Shown here piece by piece: positions 37,059 through 50,363 of a DNA stretch of 64,000 nucleotides. The translations under genes were made by a program, and so were the position numbers. Below the pieces are notes generated by a model. It ran no database searches, was not told the DNA's origin, and worked only from the letters and a program-made list of their open reading frames with translations. The DNA is from Microbulbifer halophilus (GTDB lineage: Bacteria; Pseudomonadota; Gammaproteobacteria; Pseudomonadales; Cellvibrionaceae), in the NCBI RefSeq assembly GCF_026183675.1, contig NZ_JAPIVK010000003.1, forward strand, positions 6,407 to 70,406. The letters are read 5' to 3'. Numbering within the stretch: position 1 is the stretch's first letter; each line of letters starts with the position of its first letter.

Positions 37059-37958
37059 ATGGCCGCAAAACGCAAGGCCCTGGGTAAAAACCTGTCCCAC
37101 CTGATCGGCGACAACGCCAGCGAAGCCATCGCCGTGGCCTCCGGCGACGGCGGCGGCGAATCTGTCGACGGCGAGCTGCGCGAGCTGCCGATCGAGTTCC
37201 TGCAGCGCGGCCGCTACCAGCCGCGCCGCGATTTCCCGCAGGAATCCCTGCAGGAACTGGCCGACTCCATCCGCGCCCAGGGCATCATGCAGCCGATCGT
37301 GGTGCGCCCCGTCGGCGAACACAGGTACGAGATCGTCGCCGGCGAGCGTCGCTGGCGCGCCGCGCAACTGGCCGAACTGGACCGGGTGCCGTCGCTGGTG
37401 CGCGAGGTCTCGGACGAAGCTGCCATCGCCATGGCGCTGATCGAGAATATCCAGCGCGAGGACCTGAACCCGGTGGAGGAGGCCTCGGCGTTGAAGCGGC
37501 TGCAGGACGAATTCGAGCTGACCCAGGCGGAAGTGGCCGAGGCGGTGGGCAAATCCCGCACCGCGGTGACCAACCTGTTGCGCCTGCTCAGCCTCACGGG
37601 CGAGGTTCGCACCCTCCTCGAGCGCGGCGACCTGGAAACCGGCCACGCCAAGGCCCTGTTGGGCCTCGCCGGCGACACCCAGCGTGCCGCCGCCCGCCAG
37701 GTGGTGGAGCGCGGCCTGACTGTACGCCAGACCGAGACGCTGGTGCGCCGCCTGCACCAGCAGGCGGAAAACCCGGCCCCGGCCAGGCCCAAAGAGGATC
37801 CGAATATCCGTCGCCTGAGCGAGCGCCTGTCGGAGAAAGTCGGTGTGCCGGTGGCCATCGATCACAACGACAAGGGCGTGGGGAGGCTGGTACTGCGCTA
37901 CAGCAGTCTCGATGAGCTGGACGGGATTCTCGCCCACCTGGGTTACAGCGAGGACTGA
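37059..37958 (+). CDS. parB: Chromosome partitioning protein ParB (Spo0J)
   Basis: A 299-residue CTP-dependent clamp that loads at parS. It opens KRKALGKNLSHLIG. The N-terminal CTP-binding domain has IRAQGIMQPIVVRP and the GERRWRAAQ motif. The central HTH (LTQAEVAEAVGKSRTAVTNLLRLL) recognises parS, and a short C-terminal dimerisation domain ends LDGILAHLGYSED. Two perfect parS sites lie 12-13 kb away inside recF. Confidence 0.97.
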   Translation: MAAKRKALGKNLSHLIGDNASEAIAVASGDGGGESVDGELRELPIEFLQRGRYQPRRDFPQESLQELADSIRAQGIMQPIVVRPVGEHRYEIVAGERRWRAAQLAELDRVPSLVREVSDEAAIAMALIENIQREDLNPVEEASALKRLQDEFELTQAEVAEAVGKSRTAVTNLLRLLSLTGEVRTLLERGDLETGHAKALLGLAGDTQRAAARQVVERGLTVRQTETLVRRLHQQAENPAPARPKEDPNIRRLSERLSEKVGVPVAIDHNDKGVGRLVLRYSSLDELDGILAHLGYSED

Positions 37959-38123
37959 TAGGGCCCTGCGTTGCCGCGGGGTCGATCCGGCGCGTTTCCG
38001 CTGCCCGCCCCATCGCTGCCGCACCATTGTGGCGCGCAACCTCTCGGTTAGTGAATACTTACAATGTGGTCAAACCACCGGGAAAAAACCTCGAAAATTA
38101 GATAACTTGGCGATATTTGCCGG

Positions 38124-38175
38124 TTGAACCGGCGATGCCCTTGCTCCTATAATTCGCTCGCCCAAAATTTGGGCG
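38124..38175 (+). promoter_or_regulatory. atp operon promoter region
   Basis: TTGAAC (38124-38129), an 18-bp spacer and TATAAT (38148-38153) make a good promoter about 85 bp before atpI. A 17-base palindrome CGCCCAAAATTTGGGCG (38159-38175) covers the expected transcript start and could be an operator or leader stem. Confidence 0.7.
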
Positions 38176-38238
38176 GACAGCGCGCTGCGGGCCCGAATAA
38201 ATCGGACCCGAGCAACCAGGGTCGGCTTAATCCCGCCT

Positions 38239-38601
38239 ATGCGAAAACCCCCGGTATTAGTCATTGCCGCGGTACAGCTGTTGCTGGTATCGCTCGCCGG
38301 TGCGGGTCTGCACTTTGCCGGCGAGCCGGTGACGGCGCTGTCCGTTGCGATGGGCGGCGCCCTGTGCGCGCTGCCCAATGCGTATTTCGGCCTGCGTGCC
38401 TTTCGCCACAGTGGTGCGCGCGCGGCCAACCGGGTGGTGGAGAATTTCTACCGTGGGGAAACGGGCAAGTTTGTGCTCACCCTGGCGGGCTTCGCGGCGG
38501 TATTCGCCCTGGTCCGACCGCTGAACCCGGCGGCACTGTTTATCAGCTACGGCCTCTGCGCAATGCTGCAGTGGAGCCTGGTGGCGCGCTCGGTGCGTTG
38601 A
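38239..38601 (+). CDS. atpI: ATP synthase assembly protein AtpI
   Basis: A 120-residue hydrophobic protein with four predicted membrane helices (VLVIAAVQLLLVSLAGAGL, TALSVAMGGALCALPNAYFG, FVLTLAGFAAVFALV, ALFISYGLCAMLQWSLVA). The PNAYFGLRAFR segment is typical of proteobacterial AtpI. It is the first gene of the F1Fo operon and assists c-ring assembly. Confidence 0.9.
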   Translation: MRKPPVLVIAAVQLLLVSLAGAGLHFAGEPVTALSVAMGGALCALPNAYFGLRAFRHSGARAANRVVENFYRGETGKFVLTLAGFAAVFALVRPLNPAALFISYGLCAMLQWSLVARSVR

Positions 38602-38656
38602 GCCTGGAGCTCCGCAGAGCGGCGCGGAAAAGAATTCATACTTTTACGATTGCTGA

Positions 38657-39586
<930 letters not shown>

Positions 39587-39640
39587 CAGAATTTCCGACT
39601 AACCCTTTACTCAACTTTTACAACAACTCTCAACCTTTAA

Positions 39641-39901
<261 letters not shown>

Positions 39902-39973
39902 TCGCATCGCCTAATTGCCCTTAACCCCCCCAACGTTCTTTTTATAAAGAGCTAAAGAGCAAGAGGTGTCGGT

Positions 39974-40444
39974 GTGAATATCAACCTGACTCTAATCGGC
40001 CAGTCGATTACGTTTCTGGTCTTCGTATGGTTCTGCTGGAAGTATGTCTGGCCGCCGCTGCTGGGCATCATGCAGGAACGTGAACAGAAGATCGCTACCG
40101 GCCTCGAAGAGGCCGATCGCGCGGGCAAGGACCTGGAGCTGGCGCAGCGCAAAGCCGCCGACCAGCTGAAGGAAGCCAAAGAACAGGCCGCGGAAATCAT
40201 CGATGGCGCCAACAGGCGCGCCAACCAGATCGTCGAGGAGGCCAAGCAGGCCGCGCACGCCGAGGGCGACCGCCTGAAGGCGGCGGCCCAGGCGGAGATC
40301 GAACAGGAAGTGAACCGCGCCCGGGAGCAGTTGCGCTCGCGCGTGGCGGAGCTGTCTGTGGCCGGCGCGGAGAAGATCCTGTCGGTCAATATCGATGCCA
40401 AGGCCCACGACGACCTGATCGAACAACTGGCAGCCGAGCTGTAA
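39974..40444 (+). CDS. atpF: ATP synthase Fo subunit b
   Basis: A 156-residue peripheral-stalk subunit: one N-terminal membrane helix ([20 protein letters not shown]) and a long charged coiled coil (about 35-140). It starts at GTG 39974, with AAGAGG upstream; family members commonly start [10 protein letters not shown]. This size fits the classic b-type subunit. Confidence 0.96.
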   Translation: MNINLTLIGQSITFLVFVWFCWKYVWPPLLGIMQEREQKIATGLEEADRAGKDLELAQRKAADQLKEAKEQAAEIIDGANRRANQIVEEAKQAAHAEGDRLKAAAQAEIEQEVNRAREQLRSRVAELSVAGAEKILSVNIDAKAHDDLIEQLAAEL

Positions 40445-40456
40445 GCGAGGAACCCC

Positions 40457-40993
40457 ATGGCGGAACTCAGCACCCTGGCCCGGCCCTACGCCAAAGCGGC
40501 ATTCAGCTATGCGCAGCAGGCCTCCGACCTCAAGGGTTGGGGGGCGCTGCTCGCCACGGCGGCGGCGGTCAGCCAGAGCGAAAAAGTGCGTGAGCTGCTG
40601 GATGATCCACAGCTCACCAGTGACCAGCGCACAGATAAATTCCTGTCGATCTGTGCAGACGACCTCAGCGATTCCGGTGCGAATTTCATCCGGCTGCTGG
40701 CGGAAAATCACCGCCTGGCCCTGCTGCCGGAGATTTCCGAACTGTTCGATGCGCTGAAAGCCCAGGCGGAAGCCACCCTGGAAGTGGAAGTCGTATCCGC
40801 GCGCGCCCTTAGCGACGCCCAGTCGCAGAAACTGACAGAGGCGCTGGCGAAAAAGTTCGAGCGCGAAGTACACCTGCACAACTCGGTGGACGAGAGTCTG
40901 CTGGGCGGTGCCGTAATCCGTGCAGGAGATACGGTCATCGATGGCACGGTGCGCGGCCGGCTGGCCAAACTCGCCGAGGCAACAAACTCCTAA
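40457..40993 (+). CDS. atpH: ATP synthase F1 subunit delta
   Basis: A 178-residue stalk protein linking F1 to the b dimer. It opens STLARPYAKAAFSYA and carries the C-terminal signature LLGGAVIRAGDTVIDGTVRGRLAKL. It starts twelve bases after atpF in the standard operon order. Confidence 0.97.
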   Translation: MAELSTLARPYAKAAFSYAQQASDLKGWGALLATAAAVSQSEKVRELLDDPQLTSDQRTDKFLSICADDLSDSGANFIRLLAENHRLALLPEISELFDALKAQAEATLEVEVVSARALSDAQSQKLTEALAKKFEREVHLHNSVDESLLGGAVIRAGDTVIDGTVRGRLAKLAEATNS

Positions 40994-41035
40994 TTTAATT
41001 TTCCGGCCGTTGCCGGAAAATGCGAGGAACTGAGC

Positions 41036-42580
<1,545 letters not shown>

Positions 42581-42680
42581 TCACTCTCCCTGCCCCTCCG
42601 CATGTGAAGGGGCACTCTTCCTCCCCTCTTCCGCAAGCGGGAGCGGGGCCGGGCGAGAGGGCAAGAAAAGGTAAATCACT

Positions 42681-43541
42681 ATGGCAGGCGGAAAAGAAGT
42701 ACGCACAAAAATTGCCAGCATCAAGAGCACGCAGAAAATCACCTCGGCCATGGAAATGGTCGCGGCGAGCAAGATGCGCAAGGCTCAGGATCGCATGGCA
42801 CTGGGGCGTCCCTACGCCCAGCGCATACGCGCGGTGATCGGCCATGTCGCCAACGCCTCGGCCGAGTACCAGCATGTCTACCTGCAGGAGCGCGAAGCCA
42901 AGCGGGTCGGCTTTATTGTGGTATCCACCGACCGGGGGCTCTGCGGCGGCCTGAACGTGAATATGTTCAAGTCGGCCATCCGCGATATGCAGGCCTGGTC
43001 GGAGAAGGGTGCCGACGTCGAAATCTGTACCGTCGGCAACAAGGCGGCCAGCTTCTTCAAAACCATCGGTGGCAAGGTCGTGGCAGCTCTGCGCGACGTC
43101 GGTGACCAGCCCGAGGCCAACAAGCTGGTCGGCTCGGTCAAGGTCATGATGGATCGCTACGCCGAAGGCGATATAGACCGTCTCTTTCTGGTCTCCAATG
43201 AATTCATCAATACCATGTCGCAGAAGCCCCGCGTGGACCAGCTGCTGCCGCTGCCGAGAGCCGAGCAGGAAGAGGGACAGCACAGCTGGGACTACCTCTA
43301 CGAGCCCGAGCCGGTAGAGTTGCTGAACGGGCTCCTGGCCCGCTACATCGAATCCCAGGTGTACCAGGCGGTGGTCGAGAACAAGGCCTGCGAACAGGCC
43401 GCGCGCATGATCGCGATGAAGAGCGCCACCGACAACGCCGGTGAAATGATCGACGACCTGCAGCTCCTCTACAACAAGGCGCGCCAGGCAGCCATTACCC
43501 AGGAGCTGTCTGAGATTGTGGGCGGCGCCGCCGCGGTGTAG
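42681..43541 (+). CDS. atpG: ATP synthase F1 subunit gamma
   Basis: The central rotor shaft, 286 residues. The N-terminal helix contains [20 protein letters not shown], and the C-terminal signature is [18 protein letters not shown]. The 100-bp gap after atpA contains GC-rich stems, possibly lowering downstream expression. The middle DRGLCGGLN motif is intact. Confidence 0.98.
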   Translation: MAGGKEVRTKIASIKSTQKITSAMEMVAASKMRKAQDRMALGRPYAQRIRAVIGHVANASAEYQHVYLQEREAKRVGFIVVSTDRGLCGGLNVNMFKSAIRDMQAWSEKGADVEICTVGNKAASFFKTIGGKVVAALRDVGDQPEANKLVGSVKVMMDRYAEGDIDRLFLVSNEFINTMSQKPRVDQLLPLPRAEQEEGQHSWDYLYEPEPVELLNGLLARYIESQVYQAVVENKACEQAARMIAMKSATDNAGEMIDDLQLLYNKARQAAITQELSEIVGGAAAV

Positions 43542-43553
43542 TTCCCTTTTTAA

Positions 43554-45014
<1,461 letters not shown>

Positions 45015-45034
45015 AACCGGAAAAGAGAAGCGCT

Positions 45035-45076
45035 GAATTCCCCGCCGCGCCCCGAAAGGCACCGCGGCGGGAATTC
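45035..45076 (+). promoter_or_regulatory. Hairpin between atpD and atpC
   Basis: GAATTCCCCGCCGCG (45035-45049) and CGCGGCGGGAATTC (45063-45076) pair over 14 bp with one bulged C. No T-run follows. It may trim or stabilise the message and set the lower level of epsilon. Confidence 0.6.
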
Positions 45077-45108
45077 TTCCGGCAAACTGTAGAGAATGAG
45101 GTAGCCTT

Positions 45109-45528
45109 ATGGCTATGACTGTACATTGCGACATCGTAAGCGCCGAGGAATCCCTCTTCTCCGGACTGGTGGAGATGGTGATTGTCACCGGTGTCGAGGG
45201 GGAGCTGGGTATCACCTATGGTCACGCGCAGCTGCTTACCGCACTGAGGCCGGGCCCGGCGCGCATCATCAAGCAGGGTGGTGAAGAGGAGGTGTTGTTC
45301 CTGAGCGGCGGCTACGTTGAAGTGCAGCCGAACGGCATCACCATCCTCGCCGACATCGCCGAGCGCGAGATCGACGAGGAGTCCGCGAAGAAGGCCCGCG
45401 AGGAAGCGACCCACGCGCTGCACAAGGCGCCGTCGGAAATCGACTACGCCCGCGTATCCGCGCAACTGGCCGAAGCCGAAGCGCGCCTGCGCACCCTGCA
45501 GGCCATCCGCAAGGCGGCCGGCAAGTAA
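45109..45528 (+). CDS. atpC: ATP synthase F1 subunit epsilon
   Basis: A 139-residue regulatory subunit: N-terminal beta sandwich ([36 protein letters not shown]) and C-terminal two-helix arm ending [14 protein letters not shown] that can inhibit ATP hydrolysis. Last gene of the operon; a strong terminator follows. Confidence 0.97.
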   Translation: MAMTVHCDIVSAEESLFSGLVEMVIVTGVEGELGITYGHAQLLTALRPGPARIIKQGGEEEVLFLSGGYVEVQPNGITILADIAEREIDEESAKKAREEATHALHKAPSEIDYARVSAQLAEAEARLRTLQAIRKAAGK

Positions 45529-45561
45529 TCCCGGGAGCGCGGAGTTCCAGCTCCGCAAGCA

Positions 45562-45600
45562 GGGCACAAGAAAGCAGCTTCGGCTGCTTTTTTTGTGCCC
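45562..45600 (+). terminator. Terminator of the atp operon
   Basis: An inner AGCAGC-ttcg-GCTGCT stem and an outer GGGCACAA/TTTGTGCCC stem surround the run TTTTTTT (45588-45594). The A-run in the upstream arm also lets it act for the convergent gene. Confidence 0.88.
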
Positions 45601-45617
45601 CCCTGGCGCTGTCGGAG

Positions 45618-47255
45618 CTAATTCCCCTCCAAGTACTTCCGGGCCCGCTGTAACGCCTCTCTCTCTCCGCCTTTATCACCGCCCATCCGCACCAGTTCGC
45701 GATAGTACTCCCGCGCCTTGTCTCCCTGTCCGGCCTGCTCCGCGGCGCGGGCCGCGCCGTAGAGGCTGTTCAGGCGTTTAGGCGAGACCGCGAGGCTCTC
45801 CTCGTAGGCGTGCAGTGCCTGGGCCGGCTGATCGTTCGCAAGCAGCATATCGCCGAAAAGCTCGCGCGCCGGCAACGGCGCTCCCGGTGTCACCGGATGT
45901 TTGTCCACGGAATCCTCCACCTTGGCGGCCCTGCGCATCTGCTTCAGCGCAAGGCCTTTCTGTCCAGTCGCGTAGACACTCCAGGCGCGCACGGCCAGCC
46001 GTTGGGCGTCTACCCGAGTGGCCCAGTATTCCTCGCCCGCCTCCAGCGTACGCTGGTGTAGTTCGTCCATCTTCCTGGCCGCGGCTTCGGCGCCCTCGGG
46101 GTCGCCTGCGCGCGCGGCGCCGATACCGCGGGTGAACTGGATCAGCGATTCGACCCACGGGTACTTATGCCACGGAAATTCCGGGTGGCTGCGCTCCCGC
46201 AGGTCGGCCGCGCCCTGCCAGTCGCGCGTCTCCAGCGGGAAGCGCGCCCGCGACGCGGCGATGCCGTAGGCCGATGCGAATTTGTCCTGGGGATTTTCCG
46301 CCGCCGTGACTTTCTCCAGCACTTGCTGCGCCTTTTCATCCCTGCCCTGCTGCAGGTAGGCGTACATCAGGTAGTCGAGCGCGTGGTAGTAGTGCAGTGA
46401 GGTGGCATCCCCGGCCGGTTGGCGCTTTGCCGCCGCCGCCGAGCGGATATTCCAGTCGATGGTGTCCGGCCATATGCCCAGCCGCACGAAGATATGGCTG
46501 GGCATATGCAGCGCATGTGGCACCTCGGGAGCAATCTTGTCGTAGTCCCGCGCCACCTGCAGGGCGTCTTCTGCCAGCGCCGGGTTGTCGTAGCTGTGGA
46601 TCAGGTAGTGGTACACGGCCGGGTGCTGCGGTGCGCGCTTGCGCAATTTCTGCAGTAGGCTGCCGGCCCGTCGCTGGTGGTGGTACTCTTTGTCATCCGC
46701 GGGGGCCGTGGCGACCAGCGACAGGGCGTAGAGCGCTCCGGCGTCGTTGTCTTGCGGGTTGTCGTCAAACACCCGCTTCTGGGCCTCGCTCCAGGCGCGC
46801 AGTTTTTCTCCATGTCTGTCCTGGCTCCAGTCGCGAAAAAATGCCGCCGCGGCATCTATATAGGCGCGTTCCCGTTCGGTCGGCGGATTCAGGGATTCCG
46901 CCTTTGCGATCGCCTCTGTTCCCGTTGCGACCGCCTCCGGAGGCGGCGGTGCCCACAGCGGGTGAAACGAGGCCATGGCCAGGCCCCAGTACGCCATGGC
47001 GCAGTCCGGGTCCTCGCGGGTGATTTCGGTAAAGGTGTCGGTGGCTTGCCCATACATCATATGGTGCAGCAGCGCGAGGGCATGGTTGAAATCTGCGCGG
47101 ACATCGTCGGAACAGGATATGGGGAAATCGACCTCGCCGATGGCGCTATCCGCCGGATCCGGGTCTCCGGCCCCCGAAGTGGTTTCGGCACAGATACCGG
47201 GGACCGACAGCACCGCAGTGACCAGCAGCCCCCAGGTTTTCCGGTGAATCTTCAT
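45618..47255 (-). CDS. Exported tetratricopeptide-repeat protein
   Basis: A 545-residue protein. I start it at the ATG at 47255 (MKIHRKTWGLLVTAVLSVPGICA, a signal peptide) rather than 56 codons upstream. The mature protein is helical with TPR-like motifs (ADFNHALALLHHMMYGQATDTF...DPDCAMAYWGLA, and C-terminally QALHAYEESLAVSPKRLNSL and AAEQAGQGDKAREYYRELV). Conserved segments such as ALHMPSHIFVRLG are shared by a family of uncharacterised bacterial proteins. It is divergent from an HExxH peptidase gene. Function unknown. Confidence 0.8.
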   Translation of the reverse strand: MKIHRKTWGLLVTAVLSVPGICAETTSGAGDPDPADSAIGEVDFPISCSDDVRADFNHALALLHHMMYGQATDTFTEITREDPDCAMAYWGLAMASFHPLWAPPPPEAVATGTEAIAKAESLNPPTERERAYIDAAAAFFRDWSQDRHGEKLRAWSEAQKRVFDDNPQDNDAGALYALSLVATAPADDKEYHHQRRAGSLLQKLRKRAPQHPAVYHYLIHSYDNPALAEDALQVARDYDKIAPEVPHALHMPSHIFVRLGIWPDTIDWNIRSAAAAKRQPAGDATSLHYYHALDYLMYAYLQQGRDEKAQQVLEKVTAAENPQDKFASAYGIAASRARFPLETRDWQGAADLRERSHPEFPWHKYPWVESLIQFTRGIGAARAGDPEGAEAAARKMDELHQRTLEAGEEYWATRVDAQRLAVRAWSVYATGQKGLALKQMRRAAKVEDSVDKHPVTPGAPLPARELFGDMLLANDQPAQALHAYEESLAVSPKRLNSLYGAARAAEQAGQGDKAREYYRELVRMGGDKGGEREALQRARKYLEGN

Positions 47256-47395
47256 TTCCGCCCTCGTCTTCTGTCCTGTTGTGATTGAGTGTAGTTTCCA
47301 CGACGGGCGATCGTGCTCGGAGCGGGGACAATCCTGTCCCGAAATCGCGCTCAACATTGTATCCTGAGCGGAGTTGGACAAAGTCGGGTCGCCGT

Positions 47396-48886
47396 ATGCG
47401 CAACACTCTTTCCTTTCTCGCACTGCTGCTCGCTGCGGTCGCCGGCTCCCCGCAGGCCGCCGCCGGGGACTGGTACGAGTACAAATCCGACCACTTCACC
47501 GTCTATTCGGACGTTCCGGAAGAGCGGGTCGAGGCGATGATGCGGAACCTGGAGCGTTTCCGCCGGGCGGCACTGGCGTTCACGGGCCTGGAGGACCGGC
47601 CGGAAAATCGCAAGCTCCGGGTTTACCATTTCGACAGTGCGCGGGAATTCCGCCGCTTCGCCGACAGGGACAATATCGCCGGCTTCTACCGCGAGACCTG
47701 GGACGGCCCCATCATCTTCTCCCACCGGGGCACCGCCGGTATCTCCGATTCCGGGCTGATGTTTCACGAGTATGTGCACCACCTGATGCGCGAGCGCAGC
47801 GGCATCGCCTACCCCAAGTGGTACTCCGAGGGATTTGCCGAACTGCTGGCCAGCGCGGAACTGCGCGAGGACACGGTGGTGATCGGCGGTGTGCCCTCGT
47901 GGCGGCTGGGCGCCTGGGTGGGAGCGGAAAGCCGCCCGCTGGGCCTGCGCGAACTGCTGAAGCCGGATTACGGGCGCAACAGTAAGCGTTACTGGAACAA
48001 CTACTACGCCACTGCCTGGCTGTTTACCCACTATGTGCAGTTGGGCATGCACGCCGGCAACCCCGACTACAAGGCCGCCAGCAACCGCTACCTGAATGCG
48101 GTTGCCGATGGTGCCGATCCGGAGGCGGTGTTCGAAGAGCACTTCGGCAGGTCCATGGCGGAAATGCGCCGGGAAATGCGGCGCTATATGCGCGATGACA
48201 TTTACGGTTTCCATTTCGATGTGCCCCCCTACGAATACGCCCTATCGCGCCGACCGCTGGGCGACAACGAGCGCCTCTACCTGCTGGCGCAAAAGGCGCG
48301 GGATCTCGGCCGGGAGGGGCTGGCCCTGGAATACCTGCAGGAATCGGAGCGCCACGCGCCGGGCTGGCAGGAAAACCGCGCTGCCATCGCGGTATTGAAG
48401 AGCCAGCGGAAGGATTTCGAGTACGGCGACAAGCTGCTGGAGGATATCGAGGGCTGGGGCCGCATCAGCCATCTCACCGCGACCAAGCTGTCCCGCCTGT
48501 ACCTGGATCGTCTGCGGGCGCAACTGGCGTCCGGCGAGTGGGATAAGCGGGCCTACCGGGGGGCGGTGAAATACGCAAAGCTGGCGGTGGAACAGGACCC
48601 GCACCACCTTCCCGGCTATCGCTACCTGTGGATGGCCTATCAACACCGGGGGAAGGAGCAGGAAGCGGTGCGGACCATGATGAGCGCCTATCGGGTGGAA
48701 CCCAACCATGTTGCCCTGAACGGCGCCATCGGTTTCTACCTGGCGAAAATCGGCCGGCGGGAACGCGCCCGGGATTTCCTCCAGCGGCTGCTGGCCTGGT
48801 CCCACTCGGCCGAAGTGCGCGCGCGGGTGGAAGCGCTTCTTCAGCGAGGGAAGAATGGCCGCGCCGGGAAGCCCGATGCCGATTGA
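47396..48886 (+). CDS. Exported HExxH metallopeptidase-like protein with TPR-like C-terminus
   Basis: A 496-residue protein with signal peptide (MRNTLSFLALLLAAVAGSPQAAA). A gluzincin-type zinc site is visible: HEYVHHLM, then WYSEGFAEL about 20 residues later, giving the third ligand Glu. The first 60 mature residues (WYEYKSDHFTVYSDVPEE) resemble the DUF1570-type peptidase start. From about residue 300 it is helical with TPR-like repeats (RGAVKYAKLAVEQDPHHLPGYRYL). It is the divergent partner of the exported TPR gene. The substrate is unknown. Confidence 0.8.
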   Translation: MRNTLSFLALLLAAVAGSPQAAAGDWYEYKSDHFTVYSDVPEERVEAMMRNLERFRRAALAFTGLEDRPENRKLRVYHFDSAREFRRFADRDNIAGFYRETWDGPIIFSHRGTAGISDSGLMFHEYVHHLMRERSGIAYPKWYSEGFAELLASAELREDTVVIGGVPSWRLGAWVGAESRPLGLRELLKPDYGRNSKRYWNNYYATAWLFTHYVQLGMHAGNPDYKAASNRYLNAVADGADPEAVFEEHFGRSMAEMRREMRRYMRDDIYGFHFDVPPYEYALSRRPLGDNERLYLLAQKARDLGREGLALEYLQESERHAPGWQENRAAIAVLKSQRKDFEYGDKLLEDIEGWGRISHLTATKLSRLYLDRLRAQLASGEWDKRAYRGAVKYAKLAVEQDPHHLPGYRYLWMAYQHRGKEQEAVRTMMSAYRVEPNHVALNGAIGFYLAKIGRRERARDFLQRLLAWSHSAEVRARVEALLQRGKNGRAGKPDAD

Positions 48887-48932
48887 ACAGCGCGGAATTC
48901 CCGCTCCTCTCCCCTAATCCCAGGTATTTGCC

Positions 48933-49949
48933 ATGGTGTCACACAGAAACGCCAACACCGCGCCCGCCCGCTCCCCGTGTATCGGCCTCGCCCTGGGCAG
49001 TGGTGCCGCCAAGGGGTTTGCGCATATCGGTGTGCTGAGGGTCCTGGAGCAGATGGGAGTGCGCCCGCAGGTGATTGCGGGTACCTCCATGGGCGCTTTT
49101 GTGGGCGCCGCTTATTCCGCGGGCGACCTGGACCGGCTGGAGGACTGGGTGCGGCTGCTGGACAACTGGAAGGTGTTTTCCCTGCTGGATATCAACTGGA
49201 CGCTGAGCGGCGGTGTACTGGGTGGCAAGAAACCCTTCCGCGCCTTCTTTGAAAGCTTCGAATACCGCAATATCGAGGACCTACCGCTGCCTCTGACCGC
49301 TGTGGCCACGGACCTGCATACCGGCCAGGAAATCTGGCTGCAGGAGGGCAACCTGCAGGACGCGGTCAGTGCCTCCTGTTCCATTCCCGGTCTGCTGTCT
49401 GCCAAATCCCTATCCGGGCGCTGGCTTGTGGACGGCGCCGTGGTCAATCCGGTGCCGGTGGATGTGTGCCGCGCCATGGGCGCCACCCGGGTCATCGCTG
49501 TGGATGTCACCGAGGACGGCGCACCCCTGTCCGACCAGCAGCAGGGCCAGGTCAAGACAGTCGTCAGTGAAAGTAGCGGTGAGAATGAGGAGTCGGCGGG
49601 CGATACCGACCCGGTGCCAGAGGCTGTGGGCGACGACGGCGCGGCGATCGGTTTCGGTCGCTGGCTGGAACAGGGAAAGGAGCAGTTGTCCCAGTTCCGC
49701 CATTTTCGCAATCGAAGCCGGCTCGCCGCCCCGGGCATGTTCGACACCATGTCGCAGGCGATGGATATTCTCGAGCGGCGCCACAAGCGCACACGCATGA
49801 TGGGCTCGCCGCCCGATGTGCTGATCATGCCCAAGGTGGGCGACATCGGCGGGCTGGAGTTCTCCCGTGCGGCGGAGGCGGTCGACGCCGGTGAAGTGGA
49901 GGCCCGGCGGGTGCGGACCTGGATCGAGGATATGATCCGCGGCGGCTGA
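48933..49949 (+). CDS. Patatin-like phospholipase, RssA-type
   Basis: A 338-residue lipid acyl hydrolase. The oxyanion glycine-rich loop is LGSGAAKGFAHIG, the nucleophile elbow is GTSMGAF and the catalytic Asp is in VDGAVVNPVP, so the Ser-Asp dyad is complete. After about residue 205 comes a low-complexity acidic stretch (SSGENEESAGDTDPVPEAVGDD) not expected in the core fold, then a C-terminal helical region ending VRTWIEDMIRGG. No signal peptide, so it is probably cytoplasmic. Confidence 0.9.
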   Translation: MVSHRNANTAPARSPCIGLALGSGAAKGFAHIGVLRVLEQMGVRPQVIAGTSMGAFVGAAYSAGDLDRLEDWVRLLDNWKVFSLLDINWTLSGGVLGGKKPFRAFFESFEYRNIEDLPLPLTAVATDLHTGQEIWLQEGNLQDAVSASCSIPGLLSAKSLSGRWLVDGAVVNPVPVDVCRAMGATRVIAVDVTEDGAPLSDQQQGQVKTVVSESSGENEESAGDTDPVPEAVGDDGAAIGFGRWLEQGKEQLSQFRHFRNRSRLAAPGMFDTMSQAMDILERRHKRTRMMGSPPDVLIMPKVGDIGGLEFSRAAEAVDAGEVEARRVRTWIEDMIRGG

Positions 49950-49977
49950 TCCGGGAGGCGCCCGGCTATCCCTACCT

Positions 49978-50140
49978 CAAATTTCGGGGTTTAGTTTCGG
50001 CGGCCGGGGCGGGGAGCACCTTTCTGGGACACGCCGTGTATACGTCCCTGTAGGCTTGTCCGCGAGGTCCCTCTCGCAGACAGTCCCAGAAAGGCGCTCC
50101 CGCCCCGGCTTGTGGCATCGAAAAGCCTTCCTAACTCCGA
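49978..50140. repeat. Dispersed repeat interrupted by hairpin element copy 2
   Basis: The left flank (49978-50001, ending AGTTTCGGC) and right flank (GCTTGTGGCATCGAAA...CCGAAACTTGAG) together reproduce the reverse complement of 35980-36040. The bases GGC or CGGC occur on both sides of the inserted hairpin, consistent with a short target duplication. Confidence 0.75.
50003..50109. repeat. Hairpin element, copy 2 (forward)
   Basis: Arms at 50003-50030 and 50083-50109 pair over about 27 bp with one mismatch and one bulge. The centre holds ACACGCCGTGTATACGTCCC, TGTAGGCTTGTC, and CGCGAGGTCCCTCTCGCAGA shared with copy 1. Confidence 0.9.
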
Positions 50141-50170
50141 AACTTGAGTTCCTACTAATCTTTCCCTAGT

Positions 50171-50319
50171 GGGCCGTGCGTAAAGTTGTGTGACAAAGGA
50201 GCCCAGCCAAAACGTTCAGATCAAGGCGAGAAAGCGCTGGAGGTTCTATTTCGAGCTTTCTCAACGCAGTGTTGGGCGTTTTGGCGCAGCGAACTGTTAC
50301 AGAACTTTGCGCACGGCCT
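50171..50319. repeat. 149-bp imperfect palindrome (MITE-like), half copy at 13575
   Basis: The left end GGGCCGTGCGTAAAGTTGTG matches the reverse complement of the right end AACTTTGCGCACGGCC. GCCAAAACG pairs with CGTTTTGGC, and GAGAAAGC pairs with GCTTTCTC at the centre (50229-50261). The right half is repeated at 13575-13652. It ends 44 bp before the FNT gene start. Confidence 0.8.
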
Positions 50320-50363
50320 ACTCGACCGGCGCCCATCCCGCCGCCGGCGGCACGGAGAGATCG

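Larger units (their letters stand above)
49950..50363. other. Repeat-filled gap between the patatin and FNT genes
   Basis: This 414-bp stretch contains no gene. It is almost wholly made of repeats: a dispersed repeat at 49978-50140 interrupted by hairpin element copy 2, and the 149-bp palindrome at 50171-50319 just before the next gene. Confidence 0.85.
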
